A stretch of 16,352 bases of DNA, from the NCBI GenBank assembly GCA_946479395.1, contig CAMLFV010000041.1, forward strand, positions 1-16,352, read 5' to 3'. A program made the position numbers and the translations under genes. The DNA comes from an uncultured Flavobacterium sp. GTDB taxonomy: Bacteria > Bacteroidota > Bacteroidia > Flavobacteriales > Flavobacteriaceae. The notes beneath the pieces are model-generated. The model made no database searches and was not told where the DNA came from. It saw only the letters and a list, made by a program, of their open reading frames with translations. Every line of letters starts with the position of its first letter. The first letter of the stretch is position 1. Of this stretch, positions 8,006-15,355 are shown in pieces.

Positions 8006-9984
8006 TTTATCACATAACTTCCCTTGGTACGCATATCGTGGCAAGGGATTTTTCTTTTCTTAAAATACGCTGAATATTCTTCGTTTAAGTATTGATAATT
8101 TCCGTTATGAAGTAAAATTATTTTGGGTTGCACATCGTGCATCAATCGATCTAAATTAATTTTTGGGTTCTGATACAAAACCACATAATCGAATTTTTGC
8201 TTTGGATACACTTGCAAACTATCAATTACCAGCCACTTTTTATCTTTCAAAACAAAAGAATTTCGCAACGAATCAATTGTTACTACATTAGAATTTGTAT
8301 GAAGTTCATAATTTTTTAAACTCTGTAACGTAAACTTATTTGTCTTACCAATTTGATTGATATGACCTCCTACTCTATTTAAAATGACCACGTTGTCTGT
8401 ATCGTTCATTACGACAATTTCTTCTTTACCTTTATTTTCGATTATATCTTTTAAGGTCATCAATTGAAACAAAATTAAGGTCGAAAAGAAAACATAAACC
8501 TTATACAATTCTCTTTTTCGAAAAAACCAAAATATGGTAAAAATCATCACTAAAGCCAATATTGTTTGTACAATCCCAAAATGAAAGTCGATGGTTTTAA
8601 TGGAAAAAGAATCTGATAATTTGCTTAAACTATCAAAACAAAAAGTACTTATCCAACTCAAAACCGGTGTTATCAGTGCAAAAATTTCAACCGAAATCAA
8701 ACTTAAAAGCATCTGTAAAAACCAAGCACAAAGCAGAAAAGATGTTAATGGTATTGCAATTATATTTCCTATTAAGAATAACAGCGGGATTTGTTTAAAA
8801 TAATAAATACTTAATGGTAAAACTCCTAATTGTGCCACCAAAGAAACACCTACAAGTTGACCAAAATAGTTCAGAATCCAATTCTTAAACGTAAAATAAT
8901 GTTGAATAACCGGATAACAAAACACGATTGAAAACACCGCGAGATAGCTCAACTGAAAACCGACATCGAACAAATAATTTGGTTCAAAAAGCAAAATCAA
9001 CAGCATACTATCAACCAAAAGATTAATTGTGTAAATTCTTCTTCCCGTTAAAGTTCCCACAATCGTCATTAAACACATTAAGGCTGCACGAACTACTGAT
9101 CCCGAAAAACCCGCCATTAAACTGAATATCAACAGAAAGACAATCAGTATTACGGTTATTGCATTTTTAGAAACACGTAATTTTCTTAAAACGTAAGAAA
9201 TTGTTGAGAACAATAATACCACATGCATTCCAGATACAGCAAGTACATGTAAAATTCCGAAATCTTTAAACTGCTGTTGAATTTCATCGTTTAAATTGGT
9301 TTTAATACCAAAGAGAAGTGCTTGAATAAAGCCTTGTGTTTTCTCGGAATATCCCAATTTAGAAAACTGTGCGGTAAGATAATCTCTGCCACTAATAATG
9401 ATCGATTGAAAAGATTTTTCTTCTCTAATTTTAAAAGGTTCGTGGTAAGATGTGATCTGATAATGAATATTTTTCAGTCGTAAATATTCGCTGTAGTTAA
9501 AATCGTAAAGGTTTCTTGGTTCTTGTACTTTCTTAATTGTTCCTACCAATTGATAAACTGTTCCAACTTTTGGAATTGGTGCTTTTTTAGAAAAAGTAAC
9601 CAAAACTTTAGGCTGATCTTTCTGGGACAACAGATCGGCATACATTCGGTGCGAATAAGCGTTTGATTTTAAAACATCGGTCACTTTAATCGTGAATTCC
9701 TTCGCACTTAAATCATCAATAATTACAGGTTTATTATTAACACTATACGAAAGAAATCCCAACGAAGAAAAAGCACCAAAAACAGCCAGAATAGTAAATA
9801 AATTCAGCTTATTGTTAAAACCTTTATTCCGCTGTAAAATATATAGAGAAATTAATACGACAAACGATAAAACAGCAACCGATACCACAGCAATATCTGG
9901 TAGCTTTAAGTAAAAGCCACAAAAAATCCCACTAACATAAGAAAATGTAATGGGATAAATTGGATATTTCATTACTTTACTCAT
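7996..9984 (-). CDS. comEC: ComEC/Rec2 family DNA-uptake channel, without intact metallo-beta-lactamase domain
   Basis: Polytopic inner-membrane protein of 662 aa, expected to carry single-stranded DNA into the cytoplasm during transformation. Order of parts: N-terminal helices (about 6-80), a DUF4131-like soluble segment (about 85-190), then the Competence domain (about 215-500). The Competence domain has the signatures HVLAVSGMH (246-254), AGFSGSVVRA (291-300) and DVGFQLSYLAVFS (340-352). The C-terminal 145 residues (about 515-662) resemble the tail of the ComEC beta-lactamase-like domain but contain no HxHxDH metal site. The start could be ATG 9984 or the internal ATG at 9972 (residue 5), because a TATCTTTA box on the minus strand lies only 5 bp upstream at 9990-9997. 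The gene follows the NlpC/P60 gene by 39 bp and may be co-transcribed with it. No other competence gene is visible. Confidence 0.9.
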   Translation of the reverse strand: MSKVMKYPIYPITFSYVSGIFCGFYLKLPDIAVVSVAVLSFVVLISLYILQRNKGFNNKLNLFTILAVFGAFSSLGFLSYSVNNKPVIIDDLSAKEFTIKVTDVLKSNAYSHRMYADLLSQKDQPKVLVTFSKKAPIPKVGTVYQLVGTIKKVQEPRNLYDFNYSEYLRLKNIHYQITSYHEPFKIREEKSFQSIIISGRDYLTAQFSKLGYSEKTQGFIQALLFGIKTNLNDEIQQQFKDFGILHVLAVSGMHVVLLFSTISYVLRKLRVSKNAITVILIVFLLIFSLMAGFSGSVVRAALMCLMTIVGTLTGRRIYTINLLVDSMLLILLFEPNYLFDVGFQLSYLAVFSIVFCYPVIQHYFTFKNWILNYFGQLVGVSLVAQLGVLPLSIYYFKQIPLLFLIGNIIAIPLTSFLLCAWFLQMLLSLISVEIFALITPVLSWISTFCFDSLSKLSDSFSIKTIDFHFGIVQTILALVMIFTIFWFFRKRELYKVYVFFSTLILFQLMTLKDIIENKGKEEIVVMNDTDNVVILNRVGGHINQIGKTNKFTLQSLKNYELHTNSNVVTIDSLRNSFVLKDKKWLVIDSLQVYPKQKFDYVVLYQNPKINLDRLMHDVQPKIILLHNGNYQYLNEEYSAYFKKRKIPCHDMRTKGSYVINYN

Positions 9985-10023
9985 AAGAATAAAGATATGA
10001 AAATTTGAATATTAAATAACTAA

Positions 10024-10635
10024 CTATAATACTTGTCTGTCGTAAACGCGGTTTATTTGTACAAACCCTTTACTATAATACGCTTCTTTTGTTGAATTGA
10101 TTGAAACACCTTTAGATGTTGCAGAGTGGATAAACTTAATATCGTCTCCATTTACTTCAATTACAATTCCCACGTGATTTATTACTCTTGAACCACCATT
10201 TTTAAAGAAAATCAAATCGCCCGGTTTAGCTTCTGCAGAAGATACACGTTCGCCACGTGATGCCATTTCTTTTGAAGTTCTTGGTAAATCGATATTAAAC
10301 TGGTTGAATGCATTTTTTACAAAACCTGAACAATCCATGCCTGATCGAGACATTCCGCCCCATTGGTAGCGTATTCCCTGATAATCGTTTGCTACGTTAA
10401 GCAATTGTTCGGTTAAATAGCAGTAGTTGGTTTTTTCAGCTTTTTTAGACGTTTTATTGTCTAACTGGTCATCAATTGCGTTCATTTGTTTATTAATGCT
10501 GGCAATTGTAGCCTCTTCCTTTGCCTTCTGTATCTTTGATGTAGTTGTCACAGTAGTTTTTTTGCTTTGCGCCACAACTTCTGTGCTTAAACATACAGTA
10601 AACAAAGTTACTAACGTTAAAGCTAAATTTTTCAT
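10024..10635 (-). CDS. Exported NlpC/P60 (C40) peptidoglycan endopeptidase
   Basis: Predicted cell-wall hydrolase of 203 aa that cleaves within peptidoglycan stem peptides, the usual activity being gamma-D-Glu to diaminopimelate. It has a signal peptide (about residues 1-23, ending VVAQ) and a Lys/Thr/Ala-rich, probably helical linker (about 24-75). A C-terminal NlpC/P60 domain follows (about 80-200). The catalytic triad is complete: Cys102 in MDCSGF, His154 in NHVGIV and His170 in FIHSA. There is no SH3, LysM or lipobox sequence, so it should be a soluble periplasmic enzyme. It lies between lpxB and comEC on the same strand, with its own promoter match 50 bp upstream. Whether it works in remodelling, recycling or division cannot be told from the sequence. 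Confidence 0.93.
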   Translation of the reverse strand: MKNLALTLVTLFTVCLSTEVVAQSKKTTVTTTSKIQKAKEEATIASINKQMNAIDDQLDNKTSKKAEKTNYCYLTEQLLNVANDYQGIRYQWGGMSRSGMDCSGFVKNAFNQFNIDLPRTSKEMASRGERVSSAEAKPGDLIFFKNGGSRVINHVGIVIEVNGDDIKFIHSATSKGVSINSTKEAYYSKGFVQINRVYDRQVL

Positions 10636-10684
10636 TAATTAATATTTTGAAATAGAATTTATAATCTTTTGCTTTGGTATAACA

Positions 10685-10713
10685 CAAATATAGGTTTTTT
10701 AATTTGCTTAAAC
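10685..10713 (-). promoter_or_regulatory. Possible promoter for the NlpC/P60 (and comEC) genes
   Basis: On the minus strand a perfect TAnnTTTG box (TATATTTG) occupies 10692-10685, placing transcription start about 45 nt before the ATG at 10635. The -33 region has TTA (about 10711-10709) in place of TTG. It lies in the 81-bp gap after lpxB, where no hairpin terminator is visible. Confidence 0.45.
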
Positions 10714-10716
10714 TTC

Positions 10717-11835
10717 CTAAAAAGTTCTTAAAGTTTTCTTAATTATGTTGATAACTCGTTCACTTGCACCTCCACCACCTAACAATTCACTCAATTCATG
10801 GTACTTTGCAAGCATTTTAGATCGATCGGAATTGTTGATAACTTTATCGAATTCTTTTTTAATGTTCGCTGTATTGCATTCTTTTTGGATCAATTCGGTA
10901 ACAATTGGTTCATCCATAATTAAATTTACCAACGAAATATACTTTAAATTGATTACTCGTTTTGCTATCTGATACGATATTTCATTTCCCTTATAAACCA
11001 CCACCTGCGGCACATTAAACAAAGCAGTTTCCAGCGTTGCCGTGCCCGATGTTACTATGGCAGCAAAGGCATTGTTCAATAGATTATAGGTATCGTTCAA
11101 AATTAACTGAACATTTTCTTGTTTGATGAATGGCTGATAAAAATCGGCATTTAAACTTGGTGCACCTGCAATAATGAATTGAAACTGCGGGTACGAATCA
11201 ACAATTCGAAGCATTTCAGTAAGCAGTTTAGAAATTTCCTGTTTTCGGCTTCCAGGCAACAAAGCAATAATTGGTCGATCATCCAATCCATAAACTCCTC
11301 TAAAATCAACCGACTGATTTTTTTTGAATGTTTCAATAGCATCCAACAACGGATGCCCCACATAATGTACCGGATAATTGTGCTTGTTTTCGTAAAAATC
11401 TTTTTCGAACGGCAGAATGGTGTACATTTGGTTTACATCGCGTTTTATTGCTTTAATTCTGCCTTCTTTCCAAGCCCAAATTTGCGGAGAAATATAATAA
11501 TGCGTATCAAAACCTTCTTTCTTAGCCCATTTGGCAATGCGCATGTTAAAACCGGGATAATCAATAAAAATAATTACATCAGGATTAAACGCTTTGATAT
11601 CCTTCTTACAAAAATCGATATTTTTAAAAATGGTTCTTAAATTGGCTACAACTTCTGCAAAGCCCATAAAAGCCAAATCTTTATAGTGTTTTACCAGCGT
11701 ACCGCCAACCTGCTGCATTAATTCGCCACCCCAAAAACGCACTTCGGCATTGGGTTCTTCCTTAAAAAGGGATTTCATTAAATTGGCTCCGTGCAAATCA
11801 CCCGAAGCTTCCCCGGCTATAATGTAATATTTCAT
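10717..11835 (-). CDS. lpxB: Lipid A disaccharide synthase
   Basis: GT19 glycosyltransferase that joins UDP-2,3-diacylglucosamine and lipid X to form the lipid A disaccharide, at the cytoplasmic face of the inner membrane. At 372 aa it has the usual length. Recognised signatures are AGEASGDLHGA (residues 7-17), FIDYPGFN (90-97), ISPQIWAWKEGR (115-126), YVGHPLLD (158-165), LLPGSR (192-197) and SGTATLE in the UDP-binding half (263-269). It is the last gene of the surE, small membrane protein, lpxB operon; its ATG overlaps the preceding stop by one base (TAATG). Its presence confirms a Gram-negative LPS-type envelope. Confidence 0.97.
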   Translation of the reverse strand: MKYYIIAGEASGDLHGANLMKSLFKEEPNAEVRFWGGELMQQVGGTLVKHYKDLAFMGFAEVVANLRTIFKNIDFCKKDIKAFNPDVIIFIDYPGFNMRIAKWAKKEGFDTHYYISPQIWAWKEGRIKAIKRDVNQMYTILPFEKDFYENKHNYPVHYVGHPLLDAIETFKKNQSVDFRGVYGLDDRPIIALLPGSRKQEISKLLTEMLRIVDSYPQFQFIIAGAPSLNADFYQPFIKQENVQLILNDTYNLLNNAFAAIVTSGTATLETALFNVPQVVVYKGNEISYQIAKRVINLKYISLVNLIMDEPIVTELIQKECNTANIKKEFDKVINNSDRSKMLAKYHELSELLGGGGASERVINIIKKTLRTF

Positions 11836-12122
11836 TAACTAAAAATAATGTAAAACCCAATTAAGATGAACGAGAAAATAACGCCACGTGCGCTAAAGTA
11901 ATTTTCGCGGTTTAAAAACAGATAAAACAAACCTATATTTGGGATTGATCCTAATGAAAATGCTTTGGTTGATACATCGGTCATTTTAAAGATCAAACCA
12001 TTATCTAAAGGATTCATCTTTGTAAAAAGATAAAACAAAACGCATCCGCATACAAGCGAAACTGCCAATGCACAAAAAGTTCCCAATAAAAATTTTAAAA
12101 ATCGATCCATTACAGATCCCAT
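11835..12122 (-). CDS. Small three-helix membrane protein of unknown function
   Basis: A 95-residue protein that I do not recognise as a named family. After a short basic start (MGSVMDRFLK) there are three hydrophobic segments at about 9-32, 51-70 and 78-95. The loop between the first two (about 33-50) contains NPLDNGLIFKMTDVSTKAFS, and the short loop between the second and third has NRENYFSARG. No catalytic motif or lipobox is seen. Its 5' end overlaps surE by 13 bp and its stop overlaps the lpxB start by one base, so translation of the three genes is probably coupled. An internal ATG at residue 5 (12110) would nearly remove the surE overlap and is a fair alternative start. The context hints at an envelope role linked to lipid A synthesis, but this is inference from position only. 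Confidence 0.8.
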   Translation of the reverse strand: MGSVMDRFLKFLLGTFCALAVSLVCGCVLFYLFTKMNPLDNGLIFKMTDVSTKAFSLGSIPNIGLFYLFLNRENYFSARGVIFSFILIGFYIIFS

Positions 12123-12877
12123 GTATTAAGTTGTTGTACTGCGTGGTAAGCTGTTAAATCGTACTGCACAGGCACTACCGAAATATATCCCTTAGCAAGC
12201 GCCCATTCATCGGTATCTTCGCCTTTGTCGTGATTTACAAAAGTTCCGGTTAACCAGTAATATTTTTTTCCGTGTGGATTGGTACGTTCATCGAACTTTT
12301 CAACCCATGTAGCTTTTGCCTGTCGGCATACTTTAATTCCTTTAATGTTTTTTTCTGCCAGTTTCGGGAAATTCACATTCAACACCACACCTTCAGGTAA
12401 ACCGTTTTTAAGAGTTTCCAATGTAATTTGTTTTACGAATTTCTTAATCGGTTCAAAATCGGCGTTCCAACTAAAATCTGCCAAAGAAAAACCAATTGCG
12501 GGAATTCCGCTCATACCAGCTTCAACCGCTGCCGACATGGTTCCCGAATAAATTACGTTCGAAGCCGAATTTGATCCGTGATTAATACCCGAAACACAAA
12601 TATCCGGTTTTGCTTTAATGATCTGATCAATCGCAATCTTTACACAATCTACAGGCGTTCCTGAACAAGCAAATTCTTTAATTTCGTCTTTATCAATATA
12701 AACCTGCTCTAAAAACAAGGTATTGTTAACGGTAATTGCATGCCCCATTGCCGATTGCGGACTATCTGGCGCTACTACAACCACCTGACCAATTTCTTTC
12801 ATAATACTAATTAAAGTACGAATTCCCGGAGCGGTAATTCCGTCGTCGTTCGTTACTAAAATCAATGGCTTTTTCAT
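12110..12877 (-). CDS. surE: 5'/3'-nucleotidase SurE
   Basis: Metal-dependent phosphatase that removes phosphate from nucleoside 5'- and 3'-monophosphates in the cytoplasm and is linked to stationary-phase survival in other bacteria. At 255 aa it has the normal length. Metal and active-site motifs are visible: TNDDGI (N10, D11, D12), SPQSAMGHAIT (S42), CSGTPVDCV (71-79) and SGINHGSN (N99). The gene heads the minus-strand operon with the small membrane protein and lpxB. A weak promoter-like box on the minus strand (TACTTTTA, 12904-12897) lies 20 bp before the ATG. Confidence 0.96.
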   Translation of the reverse strand: MKKPLILVTNDDGITAPGIRTLISIMKEIGQVVVVAPDSPQSAMGHAITVNNTLFLEQVYIDKDEIKEFACSGTPVDCVKIAIDQIIKAKPDICVSGINHGSNSASNVIYSGTMSAAVEAGMSGIPAIGFSLADFSWNADFEPIKKFVKQITLETLKNGLPEGVVLNVNFPKLAEKNIKGIKVCRQAKATWVEKFDERTNPHGKKYYWLTGTFVNHDKGEDTDEWALAKGYISVVPVQYDLTAYHAVQQLNTWDL

Positions 12878-13024
12878 AAAAAAACTTTTGTTCCTGTAAA
12901 AGTAATCATTTTAATTAAAAAAGCCTTTAAAACGACTAGCTGCTTAAAACAGTTAACAAAATTTTATTTAATCTTTAATAGTTTTTATAATAAGAATTTA
13001 GTTACTTTAGTTGAAAATTATTTG
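12878..13024. promoter_or_regulatory. Divergent intergenic region between surE and the S41 protease
   Basis: A 147-bp A/T-rich spacer between genes reading away from each other must hold both promoters. The best box toward surE is TACTTTTA (12904-12897, minus). The best box toward the protease is TACTTTAG (13003-13010). Each differs from TAnnTTTG at one position, and neither has a clean TTG at -33. No inverted repeat long enough to suggest an operator was seen. Confidence 0.35.
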
Positions 13025-15169
13025 ATGACTGCTATTTGGCAATTTATGAAGAGAAATTATAAAGTATTGATACTTGTTGTGGCACTTGCTGCAGCATTAT
13101 GGAGTTTTATTCCGTTTAATAAATCGGCTGATCCGGATCCTGAAAAAGAAGCGTTTTTAATGGGAGTTTTAAATTTTGTTCTACAAAATGCGCATTATAA
13201 ACCTGCAGATATTAACGATGCTTTTTCGGAAAAAGTATATACCAACTATTTAAAGGTAATTGACGGAAACAAACGTTATTTATTGCAATCTGACATTGAC
13301 GGATTGAACAAATATAAAACGTTGATAGACGATGAATTTAAAGAACAACGTATTAGTTTTTTTAACGAAAGCTATCCGATGTTCCAAACCAGAATTCAGG
13401 AAGCAAAAGCTTATTACAAAGAAATTTTAGCTAAACCAATTGATTTTTCTGTTAAGGAATCAATTGATACCGATTACGAAAAACAACCGTGGGCTAAAAA
13501 CAAAGAAGAATTAAAAGAACGCTGGCGCAAACAGTTGAAATTGAACGTACTTTCGGGTATCGAAGATAAATTAAAACTGCAAGAAAAAGATTCTATTGGT
13601 AAAGAACCTAAAAAAGATTTTGCCGAATTGGAAAAAGAATCGCGTGAAACAACTTTAAAATCATTGAACGAATTTTTTGAATTTTTCGAAGAGATTTCTC
13701 GTGAAGAATGGTTATCGGTTTACATCAACACGCTTTTAGAGCAGTTTGATCCGCATACGAACTACCTTGCTCCGGACGATAAACAGAAATTCGACGAAAG
13801 CATGGCGGGTTCTATGGAAGGAATTGGTGCACAGCTTCGTAAAAAAGATCAGAATACCGAAATTACAGAAGTTATACCTGGCGGACCTGCCATGAAACAG
13901 GGCGAATTAGAAAATGGCGACATTATTTTAAAAGTAGCTCAAGGCGATGAACAACCGGTTGATATTGCAGGTATGCGATTAGAAAAGGTTGTTAAAATGA
14001 TTAAAGGTAAAAAAGGTACTACCGTTAAATTGACCGTTAAAAAGGCTGACGGAAATGTAAAAGTGATTGCTATTGTTCGTGATAAATTCGAAATTGAAGA
14101 AACCTTTGCAAAATCATCGGTTATCGATACACCAGAAGGTAAATTCGGAATTATTCACTTACCAAAATTCTACATTAGCTTTGAAAACCGTGATGGTCGC
14201 GATGCCTTTAAAGATGTTGCCAAAGAAGTAGAATATCTAAAAGAACAAAAAGTAGAAGGTATCATTGTAGATTTGCGTAACAACGGCGGTGGATCATTAC
14301 AAACCGTTGTAGATATGGTTGGTTTGTTTATTCCGCAAGGACCAGTTGTACAGGTAAAAGCAAAATCGGGCGAAAGCGATGTATTGTACGATCGCGACAA
14401 TAAAACGCAATGGACAGGACCGTTGGTGGTTTTAGTGAATAATTATTCGGCTTCGGCTTCTGAAATTTTTGCAGCTGCCATTCAGGATTATAACCGTGGG
14501 TTGATTTTAGGATCGAAACATTCATTCGGAAAAGGAACTGTTCAAAATTTATTGGATTTGAATCGTTTCGGAAATAAGAAAATCGGCGATTTAGGCGCTA
14601 TGAAATTCACAAGTCAGAAATTCTACCGAGTTAACGGTGGATCAACCCAATTAAAAGGTGTAGAAAGTGATTTGGTGTTACCAGACCGTTTCTTATATGT
14701 TGATACAGGCGAGCGCGACAACGAAAATGCAATGGAATGGGATAAAATTGCAAAAGCAAAATACAATGTTTTCGATTATAATTTTGCTCCGGTAAAAGAT
14801 AAAAGTAAAAAACGTGTAGCTACGAATGCTCAATTTAAACTGATTGACGAAAGTGCGAAATGGGTAAAATCACAACAAGACGATAATACCTTTCCGTTGG
14901 AATATAACGAGTATCTAGCAAAATCGAAACAGTTGGAAGAACAATCGAAACGTTTCAATTTACTGAAAGATTACAAAAACAGTTTGGCATTTACATCATT
15001 ACCGCACGATGAAGCGTTGATTAAAAACGATACCGTGCTGCAAAACAAGCGCAAACGCTGGTTTAAAAGCCTAAATAATGATGTGTATGTAGAAGAAGCT
15101 GTGAATGTTTTACAAGATATAAAAGCAAGTAAATTTAAAATTGGTTCAACAACTAATTTAGTCAAGTAA
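13025..15169 (+). CDS. Tail-specific carboxy-terminal processing protease (Prc/CtpA type, S41)
   Basis: Periplasmic serine protease, anchored or secreted, that degrades or trims proteins from their C-termini. The full-length protein is 714 aa from this ATG, the size of the large Prc class. Order of parts: hydrophobic segment near 13-30; N-terminal helical region (about 35-255) with DPHTNYLAP at 242-250; PDZ domain (about 258-350); S41 catalytic domain (about 365-560); lysine-rich C-terminal region (about 565-710). The catalytic dyad is Ser477 in NYSASASEIFAAAIQDY and Lys503 in SFGKGTVQ. The frame extends 3 bp to a TTG at 13022. The ATG at 13046 (MKRNYK) is a plausible shorter start, because a promoter-like box ends at 13010 and would leave a very short leader for 13025. 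Surroundings give no specific substrate. Confidence 0.95.
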   Translation: MTAIWQFMKRNYKVLILVVALAAALWSFIPFNKSADPDPEKEAFLMGVLNFVLQNAHYKPADINDAFSEKVYTNYLKVIDGNKRYLLQSDIDGLNKYKTLIDDEFKEQRISFFNESYPMFQTRIQEAKAYYKEILAKPIDFSVKESIDTDYEKQPWAKNKEELKERWRKQLKLNVLSGIEDKLKLQEKDSIGKEPKKDFAELEKESRETTLKSLNEFFEFFEEISREEWLSVYINTLLEQFDPHTNYLAPDDKQKFDESMAGSMEGIGAQLRKKDQNTEITEVIPGGPAMKQGELENGDIILKVAQGDEQPVDIAGMRLEKVVKMIKGKKGTTVKLTVKKADGNVKVIAIVRDKFEIEETFAKSSVIDTPEGKFGIIHLPKFYISFENRDGRDAFKDVAKEVEYLKEQKVEGIIVDLRNNGGGSLQTVVDMVGLFIPQGPVVQVKAKSGESDVLYDRDNKTQWTGPLVVLVNNYSASASEIFAAAIQDYNRGLILGSKHSFGKGTVQNLLDLNRFGNKKIGDLGAMKFTSQKFYRVNGGSTQLKGVESDLVLPDRFLYVDTGERDNENAMEWDKIAKAKYNVFDYNFAPVKDKSKKRVATNAQFKLIDESAKWVKSQQDDNTFPLEYNEYLAKSKQLEEQSKRFNLLKDYKNSLAFTSLPHDEALIKNDTVLQNKRKRWFKSLNNDVYVEEAVNVLQDIKASKFKIGSTTNLVK

Positions 15170-15181
15170 TGTATTTAATCA

Positions 15182-15283
15182 GTCAGTTCGAGCTTGTGGT
15201 TGCTGAGCCAGCCGAAGTATCGAGAACTAAATAATTAAAAAACTTCTCGATACACTCCACTTCGTTACGCTACTCGAAGTGAC
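15182..15283. repeat. REP-like imperfect palindrome
   Basis: Two arms face each other across an A/T-rich loop (about 15228-15242). The left arm runs from GTCAGTTCGAG (15182-15192) to GTATCGAGAAC (15217-15227). The right arm runs from CTTCTCGATAC (15243-15253) to CTCGAAGTGAC (15273-15283). The outer 11 bases and inner 11 bases of the arms are complementary with one mismatch each; the arm centres (about 15193-15216 and 15254-15272) differ in sequence and length. It is richer in GC than its surroundings. Sequences of the form CTTCGAGTAGCGTAACGAAG are familiar to me as dispersed intergenic repeats in Flavobacteriaceae. It may act as a transcription end for the protease gene or be a REP-type element moved in trans. 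Copy number cannot be seen from one window. Confidence 0.7.
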
Positions 15284-15355
15284 GATTTATCTAAATACAG
15301 ATAAGTCAATATATTTTGGTTTCAAATTTGTGATCGTCATTTAAAAAATAAAAAA

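Noticed and set aside
11179..11640. A 153-codon open frame on + within lpxB
   Set aside because: It is antisense to a well-supported lpxB and the product shows no domain or signal sequence.
15238..15300. Possible tRNA or small RNA in the GC-richer stretch after the protease gene
   Set aside because: No cloverleaf arms or T-loop sequence are present; the stretch is explained by the palindromic repeat.
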